Origin: Bacteroidales bacterium
GTDB taxonomy: Bacteria; Bacteroidota; Bacteroidia; Bacteroidales; Marinilabiliaceae
Assembly (NCBI GenBank): GCA_003249255.1
Contig: QKJP01000049.1
Span: forward strand, 372,001 to 436,000
DNA: 64,000 nucleotides
Direction of reading: 5' to 3'
In this document: piece after piece, positions 43,398-52,349 of the stretch
How positions within the stretch are numbered: the stretch's first letter is position 1
Layout: each line of letters begins with the position of its first letter
Position numbers and translations under genes: made by a program
The notes under the pieces: model-generated
Database searches by the model: none
Told to the model about the DNA's origin: nothing
Seen by the model: the letters and a program-made list of their open reading frames with translations, nothing else

Positions 43398-43778
43398 ATG
43401 TATAAAATTAAAGTTATATATGATGATTGTTGCAATCTTTGTGTTGCAGCTGTTAAAAGAATTAAGAAAAAGGATGCCAAAGGAACCTTTATTTTTGTTC
43501 CTTTTCATACATCTAATCTTCATGTAAACAACGAATGTAATGGAATGCAATTTGATCAACTGATTGTTGTAAAAAATAATCAGTCAATTAAAGGTGCTCA
43601 AGCGGTATTAATGATTATGAAAGAGCTTGGAGGCTTTGTTGCTTTGGTCTCTTTTTGTATTCAGAAACTGCCCAACATATTTCTCGATAAGCTATATTTT
43701 TTACTCGCCACAAATCGATACCGTATTTGGGGAAAACGAAAGGAATGCTCAACCTGCAATGGGACTATTATAAATTAG
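43398..43778 (+). CDS. DCC-family thiol-disulfide oxidoreductase (DUF393)
   Basis: The 126-residue protein starts with YDDCCNLCVAAV, the DxxCxxC motif of the DCC family (Asp9, Cys12, Cys15), and keeps the later GAQAVLMIM segment. These are predicted thioredoxin-like oxidoreductases. It sits next to dsbD but after a terminator, so cotranscription is doubtful. Its 3' end overlaps the end of the convergent DUF4924 gene by 11 nt. Confidence 0.85.
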   Translation: MYKIKVIYDDCCNLCVAAVKRIKKKDAKGTFIFVPFHTSNLHVNNECNGMQFDQLIVVKNNQSIKGAQAVLMIMKELGGFVALVSFCIQKLPNIFLDKLYFLLATNRYRIWGKRKECSTCNGTIIN

Positions 43779-44310
43779 AATCTCCTTCTTGCTCTTCTTT
43801 ATATTTCTTGGCTAAAAACGGAAGAAATTCGCCTATTGCTTTTACTGCGTTTAAAGTCCCTTCTGATATTTTTTCCTTTTTCATTTTAAGAATAAAAGTT
43901 GTGTAAAGAGCAGTTAAGCAAATGTCGACGTCGTTCCTTAAAGCCTTACCTGATTTCTCATCAAATTCTTTTAAGAAAGGAACTATTTTTTGAAAGTTGT
44001 GTTTGTAAGCCACTTCGTTGGGTGCATTTAATAAGCGTTGGTGAAGCTGATTAACATCAAATACTGTATTGATATTGATCTGTAAATGGCCTTTTACTTC
44101 TTTTTGCTCAAGTTTCATCATCTCAACAAGATTAGCCCACCAGTCTCTTATTTCCAAGATCATGTCTGCAGATTGATTATAGCCACTAATAATGTTTTGA
44201 TCGATTAGATTCATATCCAGTTTGTTGGCTCTAATCAATTCTTCAACCTGCCACATGTAAAGAATGTATTCTATGATGTTTTCTTTTTTCTTTTGTTGCG
44301 CGATAATCAT
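43768..44310 (-). CDS. DUF4924 family protein
   Basis: The 180-residue all-helical cytosolic protein begins AQQKKKENIIEYILYMWQVE, recognisable as the Bacteroidota-specific DUF4924. No function is known. It lies about 110 bp downstream of the S4-domain gene on the same strand, possibly its last cotranscribed neighbour. Confidence 0.82.
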   Translation of the reverse strand: MIIAQQKKKENIIEYILYMWQVEELIRANKLDMNLIDQNIISGYNQSADMILEIRDWWANLVEMMKLEQKEVKGHLQININTVFDVNQLHQRLLNAPNEVAYKHNFQKIVPFLKEFDEKSGKALRNDVDICLTALYTTFILKMKKEKISEGTLNAVKAIGEFLPFLAKKYKEEQEGDSNL

Positions 44311-44419
44311 TTTCGTTTAAAATTCTAATGGTGAAATTGAATGTTGAAGTCTTTTAGTTAGAAGAGAGTTTTGTTTTTAGTGGGTAGGTTGTTTACGAAT
44401 TATATATGCTTCGAACTTT

Positions 44420-44812
44420 CTAAAAACTCCACTCACTTTCAAAGCGATCTAAATCTCTTCGGTCGCGTTTGGTAGGTCTTCCTAAACCTCTTGGACGTTC
44501 TAATTTACTGGCAAGTTTGGCCAACTCAAGTGTTTCTAATTCGTCGGCAGAAGTGACATCTTTAATAAATCCTTCAACAAGTTTAGCACCCATTCGTCGT
44601 TCAGAAAGGTTTAATACTTCGTAACTGCGAGTGATGGGAGGTACTTTTATGTTGATGATTTCTCCAACTTTGATTACCCTGGAAGATTTTACATTTTGAC
44701 CGTTAATCGTAACACGTCCTTTTTTGACCTCTTCAGAAGCTATCGATCGTGTTTTAAACAAGCGTACAGCCCAAAGAAATTTATCAATTCTTACTTCTGC
44801 AATCTCCTTCAT
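44420..44812 (-). CDS. S4-domain RNA-binding protein (Hsp15/RqcP-like)
   Basis: The 130-residue protein has an S4 domain at about 5-65 (RIDKFLWAVRLFKTRSIASE, KGRVTINGQNVK) and a basic tail (ERPRGLGRPTKRDRRDLDRF). Hsp15/RqcP proteins act on stalled 50S-peptidyl-tRNA complexes. The gene follows pth by 1 nt; Pth also frees peptidyl-tRNA, so the pair makes functional sense for ribosome rescue. Confidence 0.88.
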   Translation of the reverse strand: MKEIAEVRIDKFLWAVRLFKTRSIASEEVKKGRVTINGQNVKSSRVIKVGEIINIKVPPITRSYEVLNLSERRMGAKLVEGFIKDVTSADELETLELAKLASKLERPRGLGRPTKRDRRDLDRFESEWSF

Positions 44813-44813
44813 C

Positions 44814-45440
44814 TTACTTGTTGTTAAATTGATTCATGGTTTGCCCGAGGCCAATGGTACCAAATGCCTTAATGGCATCTATCGCAATAGGAATACGGTC
44901 ATTTAGAACTTTTTGTTCCTCATCGGTCCATTTACCTAAAACAAAATCAATTTGTTGACCTTTGTGAAAATCGTTTCCAATACCAAATCTTAAACGAGCA
45001 TAATTAGTCGTGCCCAAAATGCTTTGGATATTTTTTAGTCCGTTGTGTCCGGCATCACTCCCTTTCCCTTTAATTCGAATGGTTCCAAAGGGAAGTGCTA
45101 AATCATCCACAATCACAAATAAATGATTTGCATTAATTTTCTCACGTTGAATCCAAAAGTTTACAGCTTTGCCGCTAAGGTTTACGTAAGTGTTAGGTTT
45201 GAGTAAAATAAAGGTTCTTGCTTTGTGCTTAATTTCAGCAACAGCACCATAGCGCTCATCTTTAAATGAAACATTGTGTGCAGATGCCATTTCATCTAAA
45301 ATATCAAAGCCAATGTTATGACGAGTGTTGGCATATTCTGCCCCAATATTTCCCAGGCCTACAATTAGATATTTCATGTTGTGATCAACTTTAGATTTTG
45401 TACGATTGAAGAATGTGGAAATTCTTTGAATAAACTTCAA
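44814..45440 (-). CDS. pth: Peptidyl-tRNA hydrolase
   Basis: The enzyme releases tRNA from prematurely dropped peptidyl-tRNA. The 208-residue frame includes a 21-residue N-terminal extension before the family's usual MKYLIVGLGN start at Met22; either start is possible. The key residues are Asn31 (GLGN), His41 (NTRHN), Asp112 (VDDL) and Asn133 (GHNGL). It is followed by the S4-domain gene and preceded by rplY across a terminator. Confidence 0.94.
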   Translation of the reverse strand: MKFIQRISTFFNRTKSKVDHNMKYLIVGLGNIGAEYANTRHNIGFDILDEMASAHNVSFKDERYGAVAEIKHKARTFILLKPNTYVNLSGKAVNFWIQREKINANHLFVIVDDLALPFGTIRIKGKGSDAGHNGLKNIQSILGTTNYARLRFGIGNDFHKGQQIDFVLGKWTDEEQKVLNDRIPIAIDAIKAFGTIGLGQTMNQFNNK

Positions 45441-45463
45441 TGTCTTAGCGTTTACAAAAAACA

Positions 45464-45495
45464 GAAAACCCCCATATGGTATATATGGAGGTTTT
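45464..45495 (-). terminator. Terminator of rplY
   Basis: On the minus strand AACCTCCATAT (45493-45483) pairs with ATATGGGGGTT (45477-45467), with one G-U pair, followed by TTCTGTTTTTT. Confidence 0.75.
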
Positions 45496-45512
45496 TATTT
45501 CGAGGATTTTGA

Positions 45513-46085
45513 TTATCCTTTTGCTTGCTGTGCAGCACGAGCAGCTCTTGTAAGACGAACAGCTACTACAACAGAGTTCTTAGCATTTAATAACTCAACG
45601 TTGTCATAAGATAATTGAGCCACTTGGATTTTACCACCTAAACCAACTTTTGTAATGTCGATATTTAAAGTGTCAGGTAAATCTTTAGGTAACGCTTTAA
45701 CTTTAAGTTTACGTTGCTCTAACTGTAATTTACCACCGGCTTTAACACCTTCAGCAAGACCGTTTAATTTTACAGGAACTTCAACAACGATCGCTTTATC
45801 TTCTGAGATTTGTAAGAAGTCGGCATGAAGTAAGTTGTCTTGTACCGGGTGGTACTGAGTGTCTTGTAAAATACAGTCGAATACTTTACCATTAAGATCT
45901 AATTTAATGATGTAAGTATTAGGTGTGAAGATGATTTTACTAAAATCATTTTCGTTGGCATAGAAGTGAATGTTTTCATCACCACCGTAAACAACGCAAG
46001 GTACTTTACCTTCGCATCTTAACTGCTTTGTTGCAGTTTTTCCAAGGTCTGTACGTACAGTTCCTTTAATTTCAATTGTTTGCAT
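45513..46085 (-). CDS. rplY: 50S ribosomal protein L25/Ctc
   Basis: This 5S-rRNA-binding protein of the large subunit, in its long CTC form (190 residues), has an N-terminal L25 domain (IEIKGTVRTDLGKTATKQLR) and a C-terminal TL5-type beta domain (VPVKLNGLAEGVKAGGKLQL). It lies between prs and pth, a widely conserved order. Confidence 0.95.
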   Translation of the reverse strand: MQTIEIKGTVRTDLGKTATKQLRCEGKVPCVVYGGDENIHFYANENDFSKIIFTPNTYIIKLDLNGKVFDCILQDTQYHPVQDNLLHADFLQISEDKAIVVEVPVKLNGLAEGVKAGGKLQLEQRKLKVKALPKDLPDTLNIDITKVGLGGKIQVAQLSYDNVELLNAKNSVVVAVRLTRAARAAQQAKG

Positions 46086-46176
46086 AATAATTTTTTAAGT
46101 GTTACTCAAAATTAAGTCAATGTGAGGCTTAATTTCCCATCACACGCTTTGCCTTAAGCGGCTGCAAATATAGTAA

Positions 46177-47115
46177 TTATAATAAAAACTGATTACTAAT
46201 TGATTGATAATTGTAAACCTTCTCAATTGTATCAGCAAATAATTGTGCTACAGATAAAACCGTGATTTTAGGGTTTTGCTCTTTTACCGGAATTGAATCG
46301 GTAATGAATAGCTCTGTTAATCCTGAATTTTTGATTCTTTCGTGCGCCGGACCTGATAAAACAGCATGAGTAGTAATAGCTCTAACGCTTTTTGCACCTG
46401 CTTCTAACATCATGTCAGCAGCTTTGGTAAGTGTACCGGCTGTATCTACCATGTCGTCAATGATGATAACGTTTTTACCCATCACATCACCTATTACTTT
46501 CATTTCACCCACTACATTTGCTTTTTCGCGAGTTTTGTGGCAAATAACCATTGGGCATTCTAAGAATTTAGCATAGCTGTTAGCCCTTTTCGAGCCTCCA
46601 ACATCAGGGGAAGCAATGACTAATTCTTCAAGATTTAAGTTTTTGATGTGCGGAACAAAAATTGAAGATGCATATAAATGATCAACAGGAATGTCGAAGA
46701 AACCTTGGATTTGATCTGCATGAAGATCCATTGTAATTACGCGATCTACGCCGGCAGCCATTAACATGTCGGCAACTAATTTTGCACCAATGGCTACTCT
46801 TGGCTGATCTTTTCTGTCTTGTCGGGCAAAACCAAAATAAGGAATGATCGCAACAATTTTATAAGCCGATGCTCTTTTGGCTGCATCAATCATCATCAAT
46901 AACTCTAATAAGTTATCTGCCGGAGGAATAGTTGATTGGATTAAGAATACATGTGAACCTCTTACGGTTTCCTCAAACATGGTTGTGAACTCTCCATCAC
47001 TAAAACGAAGGCATTGTACACTTCCTAGTTCTCGTCCTGAACAAAGACTGATTTTCTCTGCTAGATAACGAGTAGCAGAGCCTGAAAAAATCTTAATTGG
47101 TGCTTTTGGTGGCAT
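46177..47115 (-). CDS. prs: Ribose-phosphate pyrophosphokinase
   Basis: The enzyme makes PRPP from ribose-5-phosphate and ATP for purine, pyrimidine, His and NAD synthesis. The 312 residues contain YFGFARQDRKDQPR (ATP loop), MDLHADQIQGFFDIPVDHLY and the PRPP-binding DDMVDTAGT beginning at Asp220. It lies 91 bp upstream of rplY. Confidence 0.96.
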   Translation of the reverse strand: MPPKAPIKIFSGSATRYLAEKISLCSGRELGSVQCLRFSDGEFTTMFEETVRGSHVFLIQSTIPPADNLLELLMMIDAAKRASAYKIVAIIPYFGFARQDRKDQPRVAIGAKLVADMLMAAGVDRVITMDLHADQIQGFFDIPVDHLYASSIFVPHIKNLNLEELVIASPDVGGSKRANSYAKFLECPMVICHKTREKANVVGEMKVIGDVMGKNVIIIDDMVDTAGTLTKAADMMLEAGAKSVRAITTHAVLSGPAHERIKNSGLTELFITDSIPVKEQNPKITVLSVAQLFADTIEKVYNYQSISNQFLL

Positions 47116-47158
47116 TTACTTTTTGTTTATCAGTTTTAATATCTGAGGTTAAGCGGTG

Positions 47159-47166
47159 CAAAGGTA
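47159..47166 (-). promoter_or_regulatory. Candidate -7 element for prs
   Basis: TACCTTTG on the minus strand matches TAnnTTTG about 45 nt upstream of the prs start. No clear -33 box is visible. Confidence 0.4.
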
Positions 47167-47253
47167 AGCATTTCCATTTTTCTTAACATCTGATATGTCA
47201 TGAAATTTGATAATTAAACAATGTTTTTTCTTGAGTGCGTTTTGAGTATTTAA

Positions 47254-47850
47254 TTACCACTTTTCATTGAGTTCATCAATGAACGATAACAGTTCTTCGC
47301 GTCCGTTTCTTTTAGTTGATGAGCTAATGAATACAGGTGGTAATTCTTCCCAGTGTTCAAGTAATTGAGATTTATAATTGTTGATGTATTGATCAAATTC
47401 TGTTTTCTTTAGTTTATCTGTTTTTGTGAAAACGATTGAAATCGGAATTTGATTCATAAGCATGGTATTCATGAACTCTAAATCAATTTCTTGAAGGGGT
47501 AGTCTAGAATCGATCAAAACAAATAAGCACATGAGGTTAGGTCGATTGCCTAAATAATCAGTAATGATTTTACTAAATCCCGATCTGAGTTTTTTGGAAA
47601 CTTTTGCATATCCATACCCGGGTAAGTCTACTAAAAACCAATGGTCGTTAATCGTAAAATGATTTATTAATTGTGTTTTGCCGGGAGTTGCTGATGTTTT
47701 TGCCAACGATTTTCTTTGGCAGAGCATATTAATTAAGGATGATTTTCCCACATTCGATCTTCCAATAAAAGCATATTCAGGGCGATCTGGTTTTGGGCAT
47801 TGTTCAGCCTTTGCACTGCTTTTAAAGAAGTCAGCTTTAGTAATATCCAT
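47254..47850 (-). CDS. yihA: Ribosome biogenesis GTP-binding protein YihA/YsxC
   Basis: This GTPase is needed for 50S assembly. The 198 residues contain G1 GRSNVGKSS (30-38), G3 DLPGYG (75-80) and G4 TKTDK (142-146). The size and order fit EngB/YihA. It is divergent from manA. Confidence 0.95.
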   Translation of the reverse strand: MDITKADFFKSSAKAEQCPKPDRPEYAFIGRSNVGKSSLINMLCQRKSLAKTSATPGKTQLINHFTINDHWFLVDLPGYGYAKVSKKLRSGFSKIITDYLGNRPNLMCLFVLIDSRLPLQEIDLEFMNTMLMNQIPISIVFTKTDKLKKTEFDQYINNYKSQLLEHWEELPPVFISSSTKRNGREELLSFIDELNEKW

Positions 47851-47867
47851 GATGATTTATTTTGATG

Positions 47868-47875
47868 CAAAGGTA
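47868..47875 (-). promoter_or_regulatory. Candidate -7 element for yihA
   Basis: TACCTTTG on the minus strand, about 20 nt upstream of the ATG, would give a very short leader. The -33 region is not clear. Confidence 0.4.
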
Positions 47876-47963
47876 TGTTCATTTCAATTGATAATAAAAC
47901 TTAAGTTGAGATTAATACAAGATAATTTCGAGGCAATTTCGAGCAAGTCTCAGGAGAAATGCA

Positions 47964-47992
47964 TTGTAGTTTAAAATAGGATTGTATATTTG
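47964..47992 (+). promoter_or_regulatory. Promoter for manA
   Basis: TTG (47964-47966), an 18-nt spacer and TATATTTG (47985-47992) fit the consensus. The transcript would start near 47999, about 13 nt before the ATG. Confidence 0.55.
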
Positions 47993-48011
47993 TGCATCTT
48001 AGAAATGTTGA

Positions 48012-48992
48012 ATGAGTACTTTATACCCCATAAAATTTACCCCTATATTTAAAGAAAAGCTTTGGGGGGGACAGAAATTAAGAGATGAACTAGGGAAAGA
48101 TCTGGCTAACCTGAATAATGTTGGTGAGAGCTGGGAAGTATCTGGTTTGGAGGGCGATGTGTCTGTGGTAGCCAATGGTTTTTTGGCTGGTAATTCTTTG
48201 GAAGAAATTATCGAAGTCTACATGGGGGACCTCGTTGGAGATAAGGTTTTTGAGCGTTTTGGTACTCAATTTCCACTCTTGTTTAAATTTATCGATGCCA
48301 AACAGTTACTTTCTATTCAGGTTCATCCCAATGATGAAGTTGCAAAGGAGCGTCATGCTTCGTTTGGAAAAACAGAACTGTGGTATGTAGTTCAGGCCGA
48401 AGAAGGTTCTACTTTAATATCAGGGTTTAAGGAAGATGTTACTTGTGAAGAATATCTCCAAAAGTTAGAAGAAAATGAAGTAGAGAGCATTCTTGCTGCT
48501 CATGAAGTTCAAGCGGGTGATGTTTTTTATATTCCGGCAGGTCGGGTTCATTCCATTGGAAAAGGGATTTTGCTTGCAGAGATACAACAGACATCTGATA
48601 TTACCTACCGTATTTATGATTTTGCACGCAAAGATGCCAATGGTAACGAGCGAGAGCTACATACTGATTATGCACTCGATACGATAGATTTCTCCAAGTT
48701 GGATAATGCAAAAGTTAAATACCTCCATAATGGAAATGGTGTTAGTTCTTTAGTAAGCTGTGATTATTTCAAAACTCAGGTGTTAGAACTTAATACGAAT
48801 TTTGAAAGGGATTTTTATGAACTTGATTCTTTTTTGGTGTTTATGTGCGTTGACGGAGCTGCTGATATTGTTTATTCGGGAGAGAAAGCGGAACGTATTC
48901 AAAAAGGCGAGACTGTATTAATACCGGCAGAACTTAAATCCATTCAGATTCAACCTAAAGGAAATGTAACATTACTAGAAGCTTCAGTGTAG
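48012..48992 (+). CDS. manA: Mannose-6-phosphate isomerase, class I
   Basis: The zinc enzyme interconverts mannose-6-phosphate and fructose-6-phosphate, feeding GDP-mannose and exopolysaccharide routes. The 326 residues are the short form common in Bacteroidota and Firmicutes. Metal ligands lie in QVHPND (Gln103, His105), GKTELWYV (Glu122) and GRVHSIGKG (His180). The Arg-containing active-site segment DITYRIYDF follows. Confidence 0.94.
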   Translation: MSTLYPIKFTPIFKEKLWGGQKLRDELGKDLANLNNVGESWEVSGLEGDVSVVANGFLAGNSLEEIIEVYMGDLVGDKVFERFGTQFPLLFKFIDAKQLLSIQVHPNDEVAKERHASFGKTELWYVVQAEEGSTLISGFKEDVTCEEYLQKLEENEVESILAAHEVQAGDVFYIPAGRVHSIGKGILLAEIQQTSDITYRIYDFARKDANGNERELHTDYALDTIDFSKLDNAKVKYLHNGNGVSSLVSCDYFKTQVLELNTNFERDFYELDSFLVFMCVDGAADIVYSGEKAERIQKGETVLIPAELKSIQIQPKGNVTLLEASV

Positions 48993-49082
48993 ATTTCTCA
49001 AGTTTTTAAGTGATTCAGATCGTTTCTGAAAAATGAAAAACTTAAATGCAATTGAATATATATTCTATTCAAGATATAGTAC

Positions 49083-49116
49083 AATCCGGTGATTAATCAA
49101 TTACCGGATTTTTTTT
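49083..49116 (+). terminator. Terminator of manA
   Basis: AATCCGGT (49083-49090) pairs with ACCGGATT (49103-49110), extendable by two pairs, followed by T6. The rest of the 310-bp gap up to lysC holds only the promoter element at 49205. Confidence 0.8.
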
Positions 49117-49204
49117 GACCTTGCTGCCGGTGTTAAGATATTAACATTTTGTTAGTTTGTTGTTCGATTTGTTTTTTTGATCCCATTACACGATTAAATA
49201 TTAG

Positions 49205-49212
49205 TATCTTTG
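49205..49212 (+). promoter_or_regulatory. Candidate -7 element for lysC-lysA
   Basis: TATCTTTG matches TAnnTTTG and would give a leader of about 85 nt. The closest TTTG is 25 nt upstream, longer than the usual spacing. Confidence 0.4.
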
Positions 49213-49303
49213 CCAGTGAAAATTACTTGTGTTGATAGTCTTGTTAATTCATGTCAAAGTTGGATTGGCAAAATTTAATAGTTGAATAATTAATTTATTT
49301 GAA

Positions 49304-50620
49304 ATGAGAGTATTGAAATTTGGAGGTACATCGGTAGGTTCAGCGGAACGCATGAAAGAAGTAGCCTCTTTAATCACTGATGAGCATCGAAAAGTAGTGG
49401 TTCTATCAGCCATGTCGGGTACAACTAATAGTTTGGTAGATATTACAAGCTATTTGTATAAGAAAAATCACGACGGTGCAACTGAAGTAATTAGTCAGCT
49501 AGAAAAGAAATACGAAGCCGAAGTGGATGCTTTATATGCTTCCGAAGAGTTTAAAACAAAAGGGTTTGAACTAATAAAAACCCATTTTGAATATATTAAA
49601 TCTTTCACCAAAGATGTTTTTACGGTTTTTGAAGAAAAGGCCATTTTGGCACAAGGTGAGTTGTTGTCAACGGCAATGTTTCATTTTTATCTTCAGGAAC
49701 AAGGGGTAAAGTCAGTCCTACTGCCAGCTCTTGATTTCATGCGTATTGATAAAAATAGTGAGCCTGACAAAGAATATATAAGAGAGAATTTAGCAAACGT
49801 CATAGCAGATAACGAAGGTGCTGATATTTATATCACACAAGGGTTTATTTGTAGAAATGCCTTTGGTGAAATTGATAATCTCCAGCGTGGAGGAAGTGAT
49901 TATTCAGCCTCCCTAATTGGTGCAGCTATTAAGGCAGACGAAATACAGATTTGGACGGATATTGATGGGATGCACAACAATGATCCGCGTTTTGTAGAGA
50001 AAACACACTCCATTTCTGATTTGTCGTTTGATGAGGCCGCTGAGTTGGCCTACTTTGGGGCAAAAATACTTCATCCTACAAGTGTATTGCCGGCTAAACT
50101 GGAAAACATTCCTGTACGTTTGTTAAATACGATGGAGCCTAAAGCTCAAGGTACCCTAATCTCCTCTAATCACGAGAAAAAACGCATCGCTGCTGTAGCT
50201 GCAAAAGATGGTATTACGGCTATCAAAATCAAGTCCGGACGAATGTTGTTAGCCTATGGTTTCTTACGTAAAGTGTTTGAAATATTTGAAAGCTATAAAA
50301 CGCCAATCGATATGATTAGCACATCCGAAGTTGGGGTTTCTGTTACCATTGATGATGATACGCACTTAAACGATATCGTTGATGATCTTCGTAATTTTGG
50401 AACTGTAGATATTGATACAGATCAGGTTATCGTGTGTGTGGTAGGAGATTTAGTTCCTGCTAATGTTGGTTATGCAAATCAGGTGTTAGGCGCTTTGAAA
50501 GATATTCCTGTTAGAATGATTTCTTATGGCGGAAGTAATTACAATATATCTTTATTGATCAATGCTTCGGATAAGAAAAAAGCATTAAATGCTTTAAGTA
50601 ATAATCTTTTTAATGAGTAG
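49304..50620 (+). CDS. lysC: Aspartate kinase (monofunctional)
   Basis: The enzyme phosphorylates aspartate, the first step to lysine, threonine, methionine and diaminopimelate. The 438 residues comprise the catalytic domain with KFGGTSVG (5-12) and RGGSDYSASLIGAA, followed by two ACT domains (about 300-438) that normally sense lysine or threonine. No homoserine dehydrogenase is fused. It lies 12 nt upstream of lysA, so this copy most likely serves lysine/diaminopimelate synthesis. Confidence 0.95.
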   Translation: MRVLKFGGTSVGSAERMKEVASLITDEHRKVVVLSAMSGTTNSLVDITSYLYKKNHDGATEVISQLEKKYEAEVDALYASEEFKTKGFELIKTHFEYIKSFTKDVFTVFEEKAILAQGELLSTAMFHFYLQEQGVKSVLLPALDFMRIDKNSEPDKEYIRENLANVIADNEGADIYITQGFICRNAFGEIDNLQRGGSDYSASLIGAAIKADEIQIWTDIDGMHNNDPRFVEKTHSISDLSFDEAAELAYFGAKILHPTSVLPAKLENIPVRLLNTMEPKAQGTLISSNHEKKRIAAVAAKDGITAIKIKSGRMLLAYGFLRKVFEIFESYKTPIDMISTSEVGVSVTIDDDTHLNDIVDDLRNFGTVDIDTDQVIVCVVGDLVPANVGYANQVLGALKDIPVRMISYGGSNYNISLLINASDKKKALNALSNNLFNE

Positions 50621-50632
50621 GAGAGGAAATCG

Positions 50633-51784
50633 ATGAATAATAATTTTCCTGTTGATAGATTAAGTGGCATTGAAACTCCATTTTATTATTATAATATGGA
50701 TATTTTGAATCAAACCTTGGATTTGGTTCGAAAAGAATCCGCCAAATATGGTTATCATGTACACTACGCTGTAAAAGCCAATGCCAATGAGCGCATCATG
50801 AAAACCATCAAAGACTATGGTTTTGGGGCTGATTGTGTAAGTGGATATGAAGTTCAGCAAGCCATCGATTGCGGTTATCCTTCTTCCGGAATTGTGTATG
50901 CAGGCGTGGGTAAGGCTGATTGGGAAATTAATTTAGGTTTAGATAACGATATTGCCTGTTTTAATGTTGAGTCAATTCCCGAATTAGAAATTATTAATGA
51001 GCTTGCCGGGAAAAAAGGTAAAATTGCCAATGTAGCATTGCGCATCAATCCAAATGTCAATGCCAATACGCACCATTACATTACAACCGGATTAGAAGAG
51101 AATAAGTTTGGAATCAATCATTGGGATTTAGAGAATGTATTAGAAGTTCTTTCCGGATTAAAAAATGTAAAGTTAGAAGGTATTCATTTTCACATTGGCT
51201 CTCAGATTACTGACTTAACTTCATTTCATGATTTATGTATCCGCGTGAATGAATTGCAAGAATGGTTTATTTCTCATAATGTACTGCCACGTATTGTGAA
51301 TGTTGGTGGAGGTTTAGGTGTTGATTATCAGAATCCGGAAAATGCAATTCCTGATTTCGAGAGTTACTTTAAGTTATTTTCAGAACATTTAGATCTTCGT
51401 CCCGGCCAGGAGTTGCACTTTGAATTAGGTCGTTCTTTGGTTTGCCAGTGTGGATCTCTCATGAGTAAAGTTCTGTATGTTAAAAAAGGAGTGAAGGTTC
51501 AGTTCGCAATTTTAGATGCAGGTATGAGTGATTTAATTCGTCCTGCCTTGTATCAGGCATTTCACAAAATTGAAAACCTTAGCTCAAAAGGAAATGTGGA
51601 AAAATACGATGTGGTAGGGCCTATTTGTGAGTCAAGTGATTGTTTTGGAAAAGCAGTTGTTTTACCTGAAACCAATCGGGGCGATTTAATTGCAGTTCGT
51701 TCTGCCGGGGCTTATGGTGAAGTGATGGCGAGTCAATATAATTTGCGTAAGTTACCCAAACCATATTATTCAGATCAATTGTAG
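50633..51784 (+). CDS. lysA: Diaminopimelate decarboxylase
   Basis: This PLP enzyme makes lysine from meso-diaminopimelate. The 383 residues include PLP Lys48 (HYAVKANAN), the HIGSQ motif, GGGLGVDY and the C-terminal CESSDCFGK, which supplies residues across the dimer interface. AGGAGAGG upstream is an unusually good Shine-Dalgarno for Bacteroidota. It forms an operon with lysC and ends at a strong terminator. Confidence 0.95.
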   Translation: MNNNFPVDRLSGIETPFYYYNMDILNQTLDLVRKESAKYGYHVHYAVKANANERIMKTIKDYGFGADCVSGYEVQQAIDCGYPSSGIVYAGVGKADWEINLGLDNDIACFNVESIPELEIINELAGKKGKIANVALRINPNVNANTHHYITTGLEENKFGINHWDLENVLEVLSGLKNVKLEGIHFHIGSQITDLTSFHDLCIRVNELQEWFISHNVLPRIVNVGGGLGVDYQNPENAIPDFESYFKLFSEHLDLRPGQELHFELGRSLVCQCGSLMSKVLYVKKGVKVQFAILDAGMSDLIRPALYQAFHKIENLSSKGNVEKYDVVGPICESSDCFGKAVVLPETNRGDLIAVRSAGAYGEVMASQYNLRKLPKPYYSDQL

Positions 51785-51832
51785 ATTAGATTATAGCCCC
51801 GAAAGCCATCGGGGTAAGATAATAGAAATAAG

Positions 51833-51864
51833 AAAGCACCTTGTATAAGGTGCTTTTGTTTTTT
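51833..51864 (+). terminator. Terminator of lysC-lysA
   Basis: AAAGCACCTT (51833-51842) and AAGGTGCTTT (51847-51856) form a 10-bp stem with a GTAT loop and T-run. A second small stem CCCCGA/TCGGGG lies just before it (51797-51814). Confidence 0.88.
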
Positions 51865-51880
51865 TATAGAGCCTCAAATC

Positions 51881-51927
51881 ACTCCGAGCTTCGGACTTTC
51901 TCCGATAGTAATCGGAACTTCGGACTT
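51881..51927. repeat. Decayed AGTCCGAAG-type repeat with internal dyad
   Basis: The segment holds several copies of CTTCGGACT-like units around an inverted repeat TCCGAT-AGTA-ATCGGA. Its complement shares AAGTCCGAAG with the repeat at 16188-16216. It lies between convergent gene ends and runs up to the stop codon of the Dabb gene. Confidence 0.5.
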
Positions 51928-51930
51928 ATT

Positions 51931-52230
51931 TTAAAACTCATAATCCACACAAGCTCTACTCTCAGCTACTTCTCTAATGCTGGCTCCCACTTTTACGTGA
52001 TCCGGATGGATAGCATAGCTTCTTAAATCTTCCATCGATGCAAAAGTGGTTGTAAGAGCAAGATCATAATCTTCTTTCGGGTTGCAGTTTAATCCAACTT
52101 CAATGGATTTAAGTACATCAATTTTATCCGCTAATGCTAATAAGGCTGTTTTAAGATCTTCTAGTTTGTGTGTTTTGGCTTCTTCGGATTCAAATTCCTT
52201 TAATTCAAATAATACAATGTGTTTTATCAT
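51931..52230 (-). CDS. Dabb-family (stress-responsive alpha/beta-barrel) protein
   Basis: The 99-residue protein starts MIKHIVLFELKEF and has YDLALTTTFASMEDLRSYAI followed by HPDHVK, the Dabb pattern (dimeric alpha-beta barrel). Function is undefined in most bacteria. It is monocistronic. Confidence 0.85.
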   Translation of the reverse strand: MIKHIVLFELKEFESEEAKTHKLEDLKTALLALADKIDVLKSIEVGLNCNPKEDYDLALTTTFASMEDLRSYAIHPDHVKVGASIREVAESRACVDYEF

Positions 52231-52349
52231 GGTCTATCTGTTTTAATTTGTATGCGATATAATTAATTTAAATGTTAATTTGTTTGAGTTTTTCGAGCTA
52301 CATTTAACTCAATTGATTAAAGATAATACAAAACAGAAAGAGAAGTCCT